Shown here in pieces: positions 1 to 12,000 of a DNA stretch of 64,000 bases. The number at the start of each line of letters is the position of its first letter. Position 1 is the first letter of the stretch. Source of the stretch: Panopea generosa (Eukaryota; Mollusca; Bivalvia; Adapedonta; Hiatellidae); the NCBI GenBank assembly GCA_029582155.1, contig CM055907.1:8650001-8714000 (forward strand). The letters are read 5' to 3'. The notes under the pieces were generated by a model that saw nothing but the letters and a program-made list of their open reading frames with translations, was not told the origin of the DNA and did no database searches. The position numbers were made by a program, and so were the translations under genes.

Positions 1-704
1 CCCGCGTCAGTTCAATTATATAACATAAGCCTGTGTCTACTAGTATTCTATCACTTAGGGCCCATTAACTGCCTGCGTCAGGTCAAGTATAAAACATAAA
101 CCTAAGACTATTGTTATTCTATCACTGAGGGCCCATTGACAGCCCTCGTCAGGTCAAGTATATAACATAAGCTTAAGACTACTTGTATTCTATTACTGAA
201 AGCCCATTGACAGCCTGCGTTCAGTCAAGTATATAACATAAACATAAAACTACTAGTATTCTGCCACTGAGGGCCCATTGACAGCCTGCTTCAGGTCAAG
301 TATATAACATCAGCCTAAGAATATTAGTATTCTATCACTTAGGGCCCATTGACAGCCCTCGTCAGGTCAAATATATAACATAAGCCTAAGACTACTTGTG
401 TTCTATCACTGAGGGCCCATTGACAGCCAGCGTCAGGTCAAGTATATAACATAAGCCTCAGACTATTTGTATTCTATCACTGAGAGCCCATTGACAGCCA
501 GCGTCTGGTCAAGTATATAACATAAGCCTCAGACTATTTGTATTCTATCACTGAGGGCCCATTGACAGCCAGCATCAGGTCAAGTATATAACATAAGCCT
601 AAAACTACTTGTATTCTATCACTGAGGGCCCATTGACAACCCGCGTCAGGTCAAGTATATAACATAAGCCTAAAACTACTTGTATTCTATCACTGAGGGC
701 CCAC
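1..704. repeat. 71-bp satellite array, about 10 copies
   Basis: A unit of about 71 bp is repeated head to tail. Each copy carries the landmarks CAGGTCAAGTATATAACATA and GAGGGCCCATTGACAG. Copies differ by scattered substitutions. The array is cut by the window's left edge, so its full size is unknown. No coding potential is seen. Confidence 0.95.
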
Positions 705-2394
705 ACGTAATAAAGGCTGATTTATGTTTTAGGACAAACATGTTTTTTAACATATATACTTGAAAAGATAAATTGTTGTTACACTATTTAAATTTATTAA
801 ATGAAACTTTCCGTAAACATTGTGTACTATTGTAACATAAACTATATTTATTTTACTTTTAAATGGCAAATTGGACAACACTTTTACTGTTTTGAGTATT
901 CAACGATCAGAGAATAACTATGTATTCATGATGACCACTATCTCGTGAATGTTCAACGTAAGCATTTTCCTTTTAATGTATTTGATGTTAAGACACTTGC
1001 ATATTTTGTTTATCGTTATTCTATTGATATATATATTTTTTTGTTTTATTTGAATTATGCAACTAGTAATGGCTCGTACAACATTTAATTTTGGATTGCT
1101 TTTATTTGAAATATAACCCTTATTTATTCGGCAATAAAGTACAGGTAACATTTAGGTCAAAGGTTAATACTCCAAACATTGTATTTTCACGTTATAGTTA
1201 GTATTTGTTTATCTTCACTTTCAAGGGAAACCACTCTGCAGTGAGACGTATCCGGTCAAAGAGGAAACGTAGCATTCCAAGAACACGGCCACCACAGAGC
1301 AGCAGCAAAAATACAATCAATACATTATGAACTAATCATTATAAACATACAGTAGTAATGATAAAAGGGGTCATCAACTACTGCAACTGCATCTCAATAT
1401 GGATTTAGCTAATACAAAACCATTTTAATCAAATAAATACTTTTGATTTAGTACTTTAATTTTTTTTTTCTTATATTCATTCAATATTGTTAATAATTGA
1501 GTGAAAAATTAAATCGAACCTTTTAAAAAATACGAGCTTATTAGCGTTGTTTTTAAAACTTCTTCGCAACTGATATATTTCTATTGTGTATATCGATTTG
1601 GTTTTCAGAAAATGTTATTATTTTTTTATTGTTTTTGTAACAATAATTCAAATATAAAATCTGTAGTTATAGTATCATTATATTTAAGATATTTTAAAGT
1701 TATTCAACTATTTTAAAATATTCTATCTTATCAGCACAATGCTATTCCTAATTAAGTTGAAATAAAATTTTAAGAAGTAATTTGTTTAAATGCAAAGCTA
1801 TTCTAACTGAAATAAGAATAGTTTTTCACAATATTCACATTTGGAAATTTGGATCATAACCATTTCATGATAATGCCTTCTTGCACAATACTTTGTAAAT
1901 TAGTATCATTCCGTATAATCTGCCCTAATCCAAACTGCGCCAAATGAATGAGATTTGAATATGTTTTATACTGTCTATCTGTCAATTTGTCTGTCAGAGC
2001 AGATATATGGGTTCAAAGACTACATAGTTCAGGCCTTATCTTATTTTATTAGATGCGACTGGTTTGACTGTGAGGCTAGTTGCAGAAGGACATATTGACA
2101 AACGGCTGGGGATTCCTAAATGGGTTTAACATTTGTCAATTTCTTGTTTATAAACGGTAGTTGTTACCTTGTGATATGGATAAATGTTTTAGTTCTCCTG
2201 GTTAAATGCCAAAAGGACAGTTAGGCTTACTTGATGGTCGAGTGTCCGTTAACGGTATGTATGAAACTTTCCGTCTTGTATATCAAATAAAAATGTTTGT
2301 AATATTGCGTTCTAATCACATATTAACTGCCCCTTTCATTTTAGTGTTTTCATTATTTGATGTTCTGTTACATTGGCGTTTACTCAATTTAGAC
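705..2394. other. AT-rich intergenic sequence
   Basis: No gene is supported here. The only compositionally different piece is about 1229-1331, which reads as a short basic peptide on the plus strand (see rejected items). Confidence 0.6.
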
Positions 2395-2850
2395 AATGGA
2401 GCTCTAGATAAAAATACTGCCTAAGTATTTGATGGGAAGTGTTGGAAGTGTTGTAATTAATATACCCACTTATGAACATGTACAATAAAAACAATTCTGT
2501 TATATTCTATAAACACTACTATAGTTTAGAGCATTGTTCATCAATGCATCTCCAGATAAGAATACTGCCTAAGGCAATGCTGCTGGACTGGGTGTGCAGA
2601 AAGTGTTGTATTTGGTATAACCACTTATGAACATGCACAATAAAAACAATTCTCTTATTTTCTATAAACACTACTATAGTTTAGAGCATTGTTCTCAATG
2701 CATCTCCAGATAAGAATATTGCCTAAGGCAATGCTGCTGGACTGGGTGTGCTGAAAGTGTTGTATTTGATATAACCACTTATGAACATGCACAATAAAAC
2801 CAATTAATTATGTTTTTTTCTATATACACTATCCTACTATATTTTAGCGC
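2395..2850. repeat. about 150-bp tandem repeat, nearly 3 copies
   Basis: Three successive copies share the landmarks AGATAAGAATACTGCCTAAG, CACTTATGAACATG and ACAATAAAAACAATTCT. The spacing between copies is about 147 and 154 bp. The first copy is the most diverged. Confidence 0.85.
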
Positions 2851-5329
2851 CTTGTTCGTGGGTATTAATTAAACAACACTATCTGAGCTTTCTGTGAAAG
2901 GTAGTCAAATCCCACTGCAATTGACGAAGTAAACGTCCTCTCAATGATATTAAAATTGCTGCATTCATTGTTTACTCATCTTGTTTATTAAATAGAATCG
3001 AAATTAAATGAATATTTGATTTGTTAAAAATACCAAAAAAATATTGAATTCTAAGACCAAACATGACCTTCTGCAAATGGCCAGGCTCAAATTTCATTAA
3101 ACATCTCAACTTGAGATTTATCGTCAACTCAAATCTTTTTTTTACTCAAAACTTTATTTACATTGATCAGTTTGCATGTTAGTCTTCACAATAGATTGTT
3201 CGTACTTCAATGATGCATGGTCATTTAATGTCTTGAGATCAAGTAATCATTTAGAGAACTTTTTTAGTTGAGGAAAATCTCAGCTTGAGATGTTTAGTGA
3301 AACTAGGTCCAGGTTTAATACCATTATAAAAAAACCTCTGTATCGCCGGTTATGATATTGATTACTGAACAACTATGTTTTGTCTGAACTTAAAATAAAT
3401 TTATAATAATACCACCGTATAAGAACTTTAAACCTATTATAAAATGTTATACGCCAATAGAATATATAATCGAGTTTTTTTCATAATCTTGTTTTCCATT
3501 GGCAGTATACGCATCAGGGAGATATTTTTATTATCAACATTTGGCATTGTGAACTGTTGTAGTTACATGCATTTCATTTGGATACATTCGCTTAAGTTAG
3601 TTCTGTTGCACAAGGACGGACGAACGGTAATCGATATCCATACTGAACAACTATGTTTGTTATGAACTTAAAATAAATTTACAATAATACCACGGTACGG
3701 TATATAGAATATGGTGTAAATGTATCAGATTTGATCTACAACATTCAATGCGACGTTCGTCCCCATGTGTTATTTATAGTATCTGAAATAAAGTTGAACT
3801 ATATCCTTTAGGATAAACGGGCTGCTTAACAGTTAATAGACGTTTGTGTTTAAGAATCTGTCTGGTAAATGTAACATTTTGTTAAAAACAAAAAACAAAC
3901 AAATAATGGTGTGTTAATCGGATATTGTACCTACAATAGTCGTTCAGAAGTGTAAAGTACAGGTGAGTATATTCGTTAATTATTTCTCCTATTTTTTAAT
4001 TTTATAATAACGGTATTTAATATTTATAATACCATTGTGATAACTTCATATTATAAAAAAGTAAATTGATAAGTTGTATGTATAACATACAAATAATTTA
4101 TCATATCAGATTCGAAATCATTTGCAATACGTGTCTATATAACCATTGGCTGACCTGTACTGGTTGATATAAATATATATATCATAGCATGTTAATATAA
4201 TATCTGATCCATTTGATAGTGTTAGGAACAACGTGTCGATATTTGCATGCATGAACAATTATTTCCTACTAAAAAAGATAAGAGTTCAATTAGACTTCAA
4301 TTTGATAATAATAGGTAATTATCTCTAGCTGATCATATATGTTTTTGTCGCATTGGATAGAAAATACCATCTATTTGGATAACCGATTTCACTGTAACTC
4401 GGTAGGGCCTCGTTCCCACCAAACACATGCTTCTTTCTGTCCGAACCTTTAACCCATTATAATTGTTTTATATCAATAGCATACATAGCAAAACCATTAA
4501 ATTAATATTTTGATATTATGTATCGATAGTTCCTATCCTGGAAAGCAAGAAATAGTCCAATTAAATGTCCAATGACTATTTTACCATTTGTCTATATTTG
4601 ATTTCCTTTTTTGAATTATTAATGTTAAGTTTAAGGTTTTGTCTCGGTTTTAACTGTATTTATTGCATTTAATTTTAACTAATAATGGGACAATACACTA
4701 TTTCAGGTTCTTGGAACAAGTCAGTACTCAATCTGCAGGCGATGCAACACATACAACTATCGTCTGATAATTCCTAACTTAACTTCTGTTTTCCATTGGT
4801 AATATGAGTATCTGGATAACATTTCTATTATAAATATTCGACACTGGGAACTGAGTAGTAACATGAATTTCATTTGGATAAATTCGCTTAAGTAAGCTCT
4901 GTTTCACATGGACGGACTCACGGAAATCGATATCCATAAAGAATAACCTCGACAGTTTTGTGACAAATACACGGTTATTATACATAACCATATTTCCTAA
5001 CAGTACATTTTGAATAAATAACTGAATTCCATGTAATAACAAAGTTGTTTCGATAACTGAACTACGACTTCAGTGATGAGGAAAAGTTGACTACAGAACA
5101 CTTAACAAACTGCGGACACCATTTTATCTGTTACGGCCTACAAACATTGATACATTGTATGTTTATTTAACTATATATTTACAGATGGAAGCATGGTTAC
5201 GTTGGACAAAATATTATTGTACTATTTCTTAACCTCAGTGCAGTTATATTTCCATTAACTTCGAACTGATATTGTGCCATTTAAATAGCACTACCGATGC
5301 TTTCGATTATTTGTAATATCGATATCTGC
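2851..5329. other. AT-rich intergenic sequence with two diverged duplicate blocks
   Basis: Two related blocks lie at about 3490-3700 and 4788-4960. Both run from TTCCATTGG through TTTCATTTGGATA and ATTCGCTTAAGT to ATCGATATCCATA. A second small duplication links 3360-3419 and 3634-3696 (CTGAACAACTATGTTTTG then AACTTAAAATAAATTTA). A strong donor-like CAG|GTGAGT sits at 3960-3967 and an acceptor-like TTTCAG near 4707. They could mark a plus-strand 5' UTR intron of the GPCR gene, but nothing else supports that. Confidence 0.5.
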
Positions 5330-6452
5330 TACTTGTAAAGTCGAAATCTACTATACATCACGTCGATTTCTACTTTTTGTAACGCCGATTTTTACCTTAC
5401 ATTACGTCGATATCTACAGTCTGTGTCTGCAATTTGTAACGTAGATATCTACTATACATAACGTCGATATCTACTCTTTGTAACGTAGATATCTACTATG
5501 TATAACGTCGATATCTTCTATACATATCGTCAATATGTACTTTTGTAACGTCGTTATCTGCTATACATAACGTCGATATTTACTATCTCTAACGTCGATA
5601 TATACAATACATACCGTCGATATCTACACTACATAACGTCGATATCAACTTTACATAACGTCGATGACTAATATGCATACCGTCGATTTCTACTTCACAT
5701 AACGTCGATATCTACTTTACATAACGTCGATATCTACAACACATACTGTCTATATCTACAATACATAACGTCGATATCTACCATACATAACGCCGATATC
5801 TACAATACATAATGTCGATATCTACCATACATAACGTCGATATCTACAATACATATCGTCGATATCTACTATACATACCGTCGATATCTACACTACATAA
5901 CGTCTATATCAACTTTACATAACGTTAATGACTAATATGCATACCGTCGATTTCTACTACACATAACGTCGATATCTACTTTACATAACGTCGATATCTA
6001 CAATACATACTGTCGATATCTACAATACATAACGTCGATATCTACCATACATAACGCCGATATCTACAATACATAATGTCGATATCTACCATACATAACG
6101 TCGATATACAATACATAACGTCGATATCTACTATACATACCGTCGATATCTACACTACATAACTTCTATATCAACTTTACATAACGTCGATGACTAATAT
6201 GCATACCGTCGATTTCTACTACACAAAACGTCGATATCTATATTACATAACATCGATATCTACAATACATACCGTCGATATCTACAATACATAACGTCGA
6301 TATCTACCATGCATAACGCCGATATCTACAATACATAATGTCGATATCTACCATACATAACGTCGATATCTACAATACATAACATCGATATCTACTATAC
6401 ATACCGTCGATATCTTCCATACATTACGTCGATATTTACAATACATACTGTC
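5330..6452. repeat. 22-bp satellite with 264-bp higher-order repeat
   Basis: The monomer is about 22 bp, of the form TACATAACGTCGATATCTAC, and repeats without interruption. A distinctive variant block, GACTAATATGCATACCGTCG, recurs at about 5665, 5930 and 6192. That makes a higher-order unit of about 264 bp (12 monomers) present in three copies. The left part, 5330-5640, is more irregular. The array stops about 35 bp before the GPCR start codon. Confidence 0.95.
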
Positions 6453-6486
6453 GTCAGTAATATTTAACTCTTTATACTTCACAATT

Positions 6487-7521
6487 ATGGCAGGAACAGG
6501 AAATATATCATACGCTTACGTCACTTCTTATAACCTCAGTGCTTCCAATGCTAAACTAAACATTAAAATAACCAACGAATCATCACACGATTACGTCTCT
6601 AAAATTCAAAATGAAACGAACGTGGAGAATGACATGCACTTAATACATAACGCACGGAAATGGGTGATTATGGTCATGGTGGTATTCGGTCTATTTGGAA
6701 ACGTGTTGGCAATCATAATATTTAGGTGTTCACATAAAAGGAAATATTCTTCTACGGCGGTTTATTTAACAACATTGGCAGTATCTGATATTCTATTGCT
6801 TGCACCTATCACATCAGCTTCTTGGCTTGAATGGGACACGTATAGTCGTTATCTTTCTATCGCAATGGATTTCTCACTACAGTTCATGGCATTTTCAAGT
6901 AAATACATATCTTCATGGATACTTGTTGCTGTGACCTTTGACAGAGTCGTCAGTGTAGCATATCCGCACAGAGTCAAGGCTATATGCAGTGTAAAAATAG
7001 CAAAGGTTGTTTGTTTGCTAATATGTTTCATAATTTTTCTACTTAATTCCCATTATTTATTAGTTGGATTTGGGCAGACAAATATTCTTACTTTATATGA
7101 AAAAAAAAACATGTTTCATTGGAAAATTCTGCCATGGATCAACTTTTTTATTGTGTTCGCTATACCATGTGTACTTATCATATGTGGAAATGTTATAATT
7201 ATCTACATCGTTGTGCACTCACGAAAGAAAAAACAAATAGCAAAAAGAAAGAAAAGGCCCAAATTAGGAATGACTGTGACTTTAGTAGTTGTTAATATTG
7301 CTTTCATGATTACCTTAGGACCTTATAATACAGTTTGGGCTATGTATTCTTTTTATCAATTCAAACTAAGCCCCAAAGTACGCAAGGTAATTGGAATTCT
7401 CAATATGATCCAGAATTTAAATGCCGTACTGAACTTTTATCTTTATGTTTTGAGCGGATCGAAATTCAGAGCTGATATGAAACAGTGTTTTTCTAAATTA
7501 TGTTTCAAAACTTGCAAATAA
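6487..7521 (+). CDS. class A (rhodopsin-like) GPCR, single exon, ligand unknown
   Basis: A 344-residue intact reading frame has an extracellular N-terminus of about 57 residues with four N-glycosylation sequons (N6, N16, N30, N42), seven hydrophobic segments and a short Cys-rich tail. Family marks are GN in TM1 (71-72), SD in TM2 (D101), DRV in place of DRY at the end of TM3 (152-154), LGP in TM6 and NFYLY in place of NPxxY in TM7 (316-320). The usual TM3 and extracellular-loop-2 cysteines and the TM6 CWxP motif are not seen, so the standard disulfide is probably absent. This pattern, with an intronless ORF, resembles the large molluscan groups usually labelled FMRFamide-, TRH- or opioid-receptor-like. 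The ligand cannot be named. The ATG chosen is the first in frame. The function as a plasma-membrane receptor is inferred from the fold. Confidence 0.88.
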   Translation: MAGTGNISYAYVTSYNLSASNAKLNIKITNESSHDYVSKIQNETNVENDMHLIHNARKWVIMVMVVFGLFGNVLAIIIFRCSHKRKYSSTAVYLTTLAVSDILLLAPITSASWLEWDTYSRYLSIAMDFSLQFMAFSSKYISSWILVAVTFDRVVSVAYPHRVKAICSVKIAKVVCLLICFIIFLLNSHYLLVGFGQTNILTLYEKKNMFHWKILPWINFFIVFAIPCVLIICGNVIIIYIVVHSRKKKQIAKRKKRPKLGMTVTLVVVNIAFMITLGPYNTVWAMYSFYQFKLSPKVRKVIGILNMIQNLNAVLNFYLYVLSGSKFRADMKQCFSKLCFKTCK

Positions 7522-8506
7522 TCATTAACTTAGATTGCCAAAAGGGATTAAAGAACACTAACTATGTAGCAGCGCTATTGATAATTGCGTTTTGCGTAAT
7601 TGCGCTAAAGTATGCAGGTGTCGACGGTAGGCGTGTTTGCGACGTATTTCTTACTTTGGCACATCGCAATTGTTGTTGTCTTAAGGCCAGTTAACATTTA
7701 AGTAATAGTTAGTGTTCATTAAGTAAAAATTGAACAATTAATTGTTAATTTTTTACTAATTGAACACTATCTTGATTAGTGTTAAACGTCATTTGACTGA
7801 CAGTTTGACGTTATTTGACAGACTCTGGGCGGAAGCTACGATGAAAGCTGAGATGATTGACGTTTGAAAGTTGATGTTTTCTAAGGCCGTTTCTTAGCAT
7901 AGCTTGCGCGGCTTTGTAATTTGTACACGACTCGTTCAGAATTAAATCAAGGGCGGAGTATGTGCAAAGTCATTTATGCGTGCGCAGTGATGACGAACTT
8001 CTTAAGAAGTCAGAAGGAACTTAATAATTAAATTGTTTAGTATGATGTTTTAACAAATAAGAGCGACACCATTTTAAAAATTGAAGAGATTTCATTGGTT
8101 GTCAAATGAGGTTAAACACTAACGCTAATGTAATTTTTACTGGACAATAGCAAACATTTGAAATACGTTTAGCTATTTGCTGCCAATATGTAACTATTTG
8201 TCAAGTCAGTATCTTGTGTAGGAATTATGTTGGTAAATTTCGTTATCAATGTAAACAGTTATAATGAAGTTATGTTATTGATTAACTATTGTATAGTTCT
8301 TGTTTGTTTAGGTCTTAAATGGTTAGTTTATATTTAATTTTTGAAATAAAACTTTTGTCTATATTTTCATTAAATGTGATTCACTTTACATTTTAAAATG
8401 TGAATAATATCTATTGTTAAAGTAATAAAGTTAACATTCATGTCTATATGTGAGCTACATTGGTTGTCATCGTCATAAACTGATCCTTTTTTATTTACTT
8501 TTTACC
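7522..8506. other. intergenic sequence downstream of the GPCR
   Basis: No further gene is supported. It contains the imperfect palindrome at 7710-7769. A possible polyadenylation signal AATAAA lies near 8344, rather far from the stop codon. Confidence 0.5.
7710..7769. repeat. imperfect 60-bp palindrome
   Basis: The left arm begins TAGTGTTCATTAAGTAAAAA. The right arm is nearly its reverse complement, with TTTTTTACTAATTGAACACTA. The arms meet at AATTAATT. It could form a hairpin or be the footprint of a small foldback element. It lies about 190 bp after the GPCR stop codon. Confidence 0.75.
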
Positions 8507-8586
8507 CCCGCACCCCCCCCCCCCCCACATACTTCCCCCGAGCCTCCCCCCCCCCCCCCACTCTCTCTTTCCCTCTCTCTCTCTCC
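8507..8586. repeat. pyrimidine tract: poly-C and CT repeats
   Basis: Two C runs of more than ten bases are followed by CTCTCT repeats. The opposite strand is G/A-rich and could form G-quadruplex or triplex structures. Any reading frame here is a composition artefact. Confidence 0.9.
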
Positions 8587-9470
8587 AGAGTTAATCATTA
8601 TTGATATACCATATTTATACTTACGACTCCATTGACCAATGAAAGGTGGTGTCATGTATCATCAGACGATTGTAAAAACCCATAGCTAGACATGGCACGC
8701 ATTGTACGGGCGATATAAGTAGAGGTAGCGACGATACAATCTGCTGAATTGGGACCGTAGCGCTGTCTAGAACGCAACCGTACATACTTGGCCAATTCCG
8801 TTATCCTTCGGTGTTAGACTCAATTAGGATCATCGGCGAGGTGATCCGAATGATCTGATTTAAAATGGTCTAGCTATAAATTATCACTTTAAAGTAACAC
8901 ATAGCAATATTTCAATCAATTTTACTGAAGTTCACGTGATCAATCTATAATTGTATAAAAATAATATTTATAATAATAATAATATTGAAGACGTTAATTA
9001 ACTAGAGAACTTATTTGAATAAATTCAATCTTCCATGAGGCCCTCAACATATTTACAAAGTACAACAATGATTTAACATATAAACAAAAGAAGTTAACAC
9101 ACACACATATATATATATAGACCAGACTACGGCGAGTGCGCCTAGCTACAATGCAAACCAAAGATACAATATCAAAGCCTCTGCCAAACCAATAATAACG
9201 GTGTCGACCATGACTTATATACTATGGAATTACACGCAACACATCTGGACAGGGTGGACAAATTCAAATACATGAGCTGATAGCTTTATATGAGTAGGAT
9301 CCAGTTAAGGATTCATGACTACTCACATGCTATATAAAGAACATATTTATTTATGTCTTGGTTATTCACAAATAATTATCTCCATATATATATATCATGC
9401 ATTGTAAATGAGCATCTGAAAAGATCCCAAAAATCGTAAATTCCGTTGTTGTATATTTAATCATCTCCCT

Positions 9471-9472
<2 letters not shown>
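8587..9472. other. intergenic sequence with a GC-richer island
   Basis: About 8650-8860 is clearly richer in GC than its surroundings. On the minus strand it is open from 8813 to 8652 (54 codons) with a mixed, protein-like composition. It might be a decayed exon or an unrecognised repeat. The rest is plain AT-rich sequence with a short CA/TA tract near 9100-9118. Confidence 0.4.
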
Positions 9473-9541
<69 letters not shown>

Positions 9542-9751
9542 TATATCAATTTTGAAGAGAGCTATCTGATTTATTACAGTAGCTAAGAAGCTAAGAATGT
9601 TTACTCCATTGCAAATATAAAGCTTTGAACTGATTAATATAATTTGCATTTTTTTTATAAGACGGAAACAAGAGCCTGAATAAGCAAACGAATTTCGAAA
9701 CATTTCAGAATTAGGCTTAGGAGAATACAACTGTAAATAAGAGGATAACCG

Positions 9752-9800
<49 letters not shown>

Positions 9801-9998
9801 TCAATTTTGAAGGAACTTTCCGATATATTAGAGAAGCTAAGAATTTTTACTCCATTGCAAATATAAAGCTTTGAACTGATTAATATAATTTGCATTTTTT
9901 TATAAGACGGAAACAAGAGCCTGAATCAGCAAACGAATTTCAAAACATTTCAGAATTAGGCTTAGGAGAATACAACTGTAGATTAGAGGAAAACCGTA

Positions 9999-10035
<37 letters not shown>

Positions 10036-10263
10036 CGCGTGTGTGTGTGTGTGTGTGTGTGTTTGTCAATTTTGAAGAGAGCTTTCCGATATATTAGAGA
10101 AGCTAAGAATTTTTACTCCATTGCAAATATAAAGCTTTGAACTGATTAATACAATTTGTATTTTTTTTATAAGACGGAAACAAGAGCCTGAATCAGCAAA
10201 CGAATTTCGAAACATTTCAGAATTAGGCTTAGGAGAATACAACTGTAGACTAGAGGATAACCG

Positions 10264-10313
<50 letters not shown>
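9473..10313. repeat. three 250-265-bp units separated by long TG microsatellites
   Basis: After a (TA)n(TG)n tract at 9473-9538, three copies of a unit follow one another. Each starts near TCAATTTTGAAG, contains ATTTGCATTTTTTTATAAGA and CAGAATTAGGCTTAGGAG, and ends in GTAGTGTGTG. Every copy finishes with a TG tract of 40-60 bp; the one at about 10031-10040 is interrupted by GC repeats. The threonine/histidine-rich minus-strand frames here are artefacts of the CA repeats. Confidence 0.93.
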
Positions 10314-10317
<4 letters not shown>

Positions 10318-10486
10318 AAGTCTAGCAGCTCTCTTTTGGAACCTAACAATTTTACTTACAAGTGAAACATTACAATTACCCCAAATAACAGAACAGTTAT
10401 CTAAATGTGGTAAAATGTAAGCATTAAAAGCAACATACACATTGATACAGAAAGAAATACTTTGATGTGAGATAGAAGATAAAGTC
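10318..10486 (-). mobile_element. LINE (non-LTR retrotransposon) reverse transcriptase remnant
   Basis: The minus-strand frame reads AYILPHLDNCSVIWGN followed by KIVRFQKRAARL. This is the well-known end of the reverse transcriptase domain of jockey/CR1-like LINEs (ILPHLDYC..VWGN, then QKRAAR). Only about 55 residues remain. The frame then runs straight into the TG microsatellite, so the element is a fragment. It is a molecular fossil and not a working gene. Confidence 0.8.
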
Positions 10487-12000
10487 AATTGTATCGATTG
10501 CTAGTTACTAGAAGTCATGCATTAATATATAACACTTTATACTTGTCAATGTTTACCTGTGCTGCTTGCAAATGTACTGGTTACGAAGCATAAGTTTTCA
10601 TTAAAACGATTTCTAAAGTCATAGACTGTACAAAACGATACTAGCTTTCCCAGCCAGGAACCGTTACATAGTAGTCACATACGCGTATGTTGATTGGTCG
10701 ATTGCTTCAGCGGAAGTTAAATTATGTCACAGTATTGTAAACACACTAGAGTGCAATGAAAGTTGGGACAGACAGGACATCCCGTGCTTTTATAGATGTG
10801 AATCGAGATACGTTAGTTCCTAAATGCATGTCGTGGATTCCATGAAGTTAAGGCAGACCAATGGTGATCGTGTAACAGTTTCAGGATAACACTTTAGACA
10901 ATAAGTACCAAAAGTGGTATATTTAATATTGCAGCTCATAAGAACATTCGGCGTTTTGAATATACTGTAAGAGTTTGCCTTAGTAAAGAAATCCAAAGCA
11001 CTTGGAGTAATGAAATTTGGACAAACATTGTTAAGTAGAAATGAAATGATAAAGTTTGTGTCAGATGTATTTCGCAACATTAAATATGTATAAATGAGTA
11101 TACTAATGGAAAGCGATTAAGTGGGGGCTACTTTTACAAACCGATGTTTGTTGTATGGGTACAACAAAACACATACGACAGGATACTCTTTTATTTGGAC
11201 TAGTCTTTTATTTAGAAGTTTTAAGTGTGAAATAATATTTCACAGCTCACTATCCTATATGGTAGACATTTGTATGTATATCAAAGACAGTTTGATATTC
11301 CAGATGGTATACATATGAAAACAAGCAATTATAATGTTTTAAAAATCCCCAAGATGATCTAAATATGAATGTTTTGTCAGAAAAAGTTCAACCTTAAACC
11401 AGGGAATAAGAGATATAGTTCCTTAAATAAAGTTTCAATCATATAGTAAGTAATTTATTGATGATACACATAATACATATTAAATATATAATGGAAACAA
11501 CTGCAACGTTATCCTAAACATATATTACATGTACTATAAAGTTTATTTAGTATTTGTTTGTTTACTATACTTGTAAAATTGAAGTTCGACCCCAAAAGAG
11601 GGAATGCCTTAGTTAATATTATTATGCATACGTTAAAAAAAAAACTAAACTTCATTTCTCTTATTTGTGTATACGGCGAAATCTTTTCAACAAAACTAGT
11701 TGTATTTTTGACGTTTAAAATAAATGTTGCCGTGTAAATACTTACGACGTCATGACGCTAAAGAGTATACGACGTTGTGTGACGTCACGTCAGAGTGACG
11801 TTTTCTTTAATAGTAACTTTGTGTTTCACATTTTACGCAGCACAGTTTGAGTTGTACTGGCGTATTTCACTGAAAACACGGTATTTTTCATATAAATTTC
11901 ACATTTTGCTCTATCTTTGTGTGAAGTATATGCGTGAACGTTTTCACAATTCTATTAATTTTTTATTATGATTTCTTTTTTATCATCGTAATCGTTTGCC
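10487..12000. other. intergenic sequence up to the first gap
   Basis: No gene is supported. A segment at 10685-10730 (TTGATTGGTCGATTGCTTCA) has a diverged counterpart at 24151-24192, so it belongs to a dispersed repeat. The final 250 bp contain CRE-like sites (separate entry). Confidence 0.5.
11745..11800. promoter_or_regulatory. cluster of CRE-like TGACGTCA/GACGT motifs
   Basis: A perfect palindromic CRE (TGACGTCA) lies at 11780-11787, with CGACGTCATGACG at 11745-11757 and further TGACG/GACGT half-sites up to 11800. Such sites bind CREB/ATF factors in animals. If the 12501-48954 contig is reversed as argued, this cluster would lie upstream of the GABA-B-like gene in its own orientation. That link is inference. 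Confidence 0.35.

Noticed and set aside
1229-1331. Possible plus-strand exon with AVRRIRSKRKRSIPRTRPP
   Set aside because: It is short and isolated, with an acceptor-like CTGCAG but no partner exons or recognisable family.
9461-10488. His/Thr-rich minus-strand proteins
   Set aside because: They are translations of CA microsatellites; only the LINE segment at 10318-10486 is meaningful.
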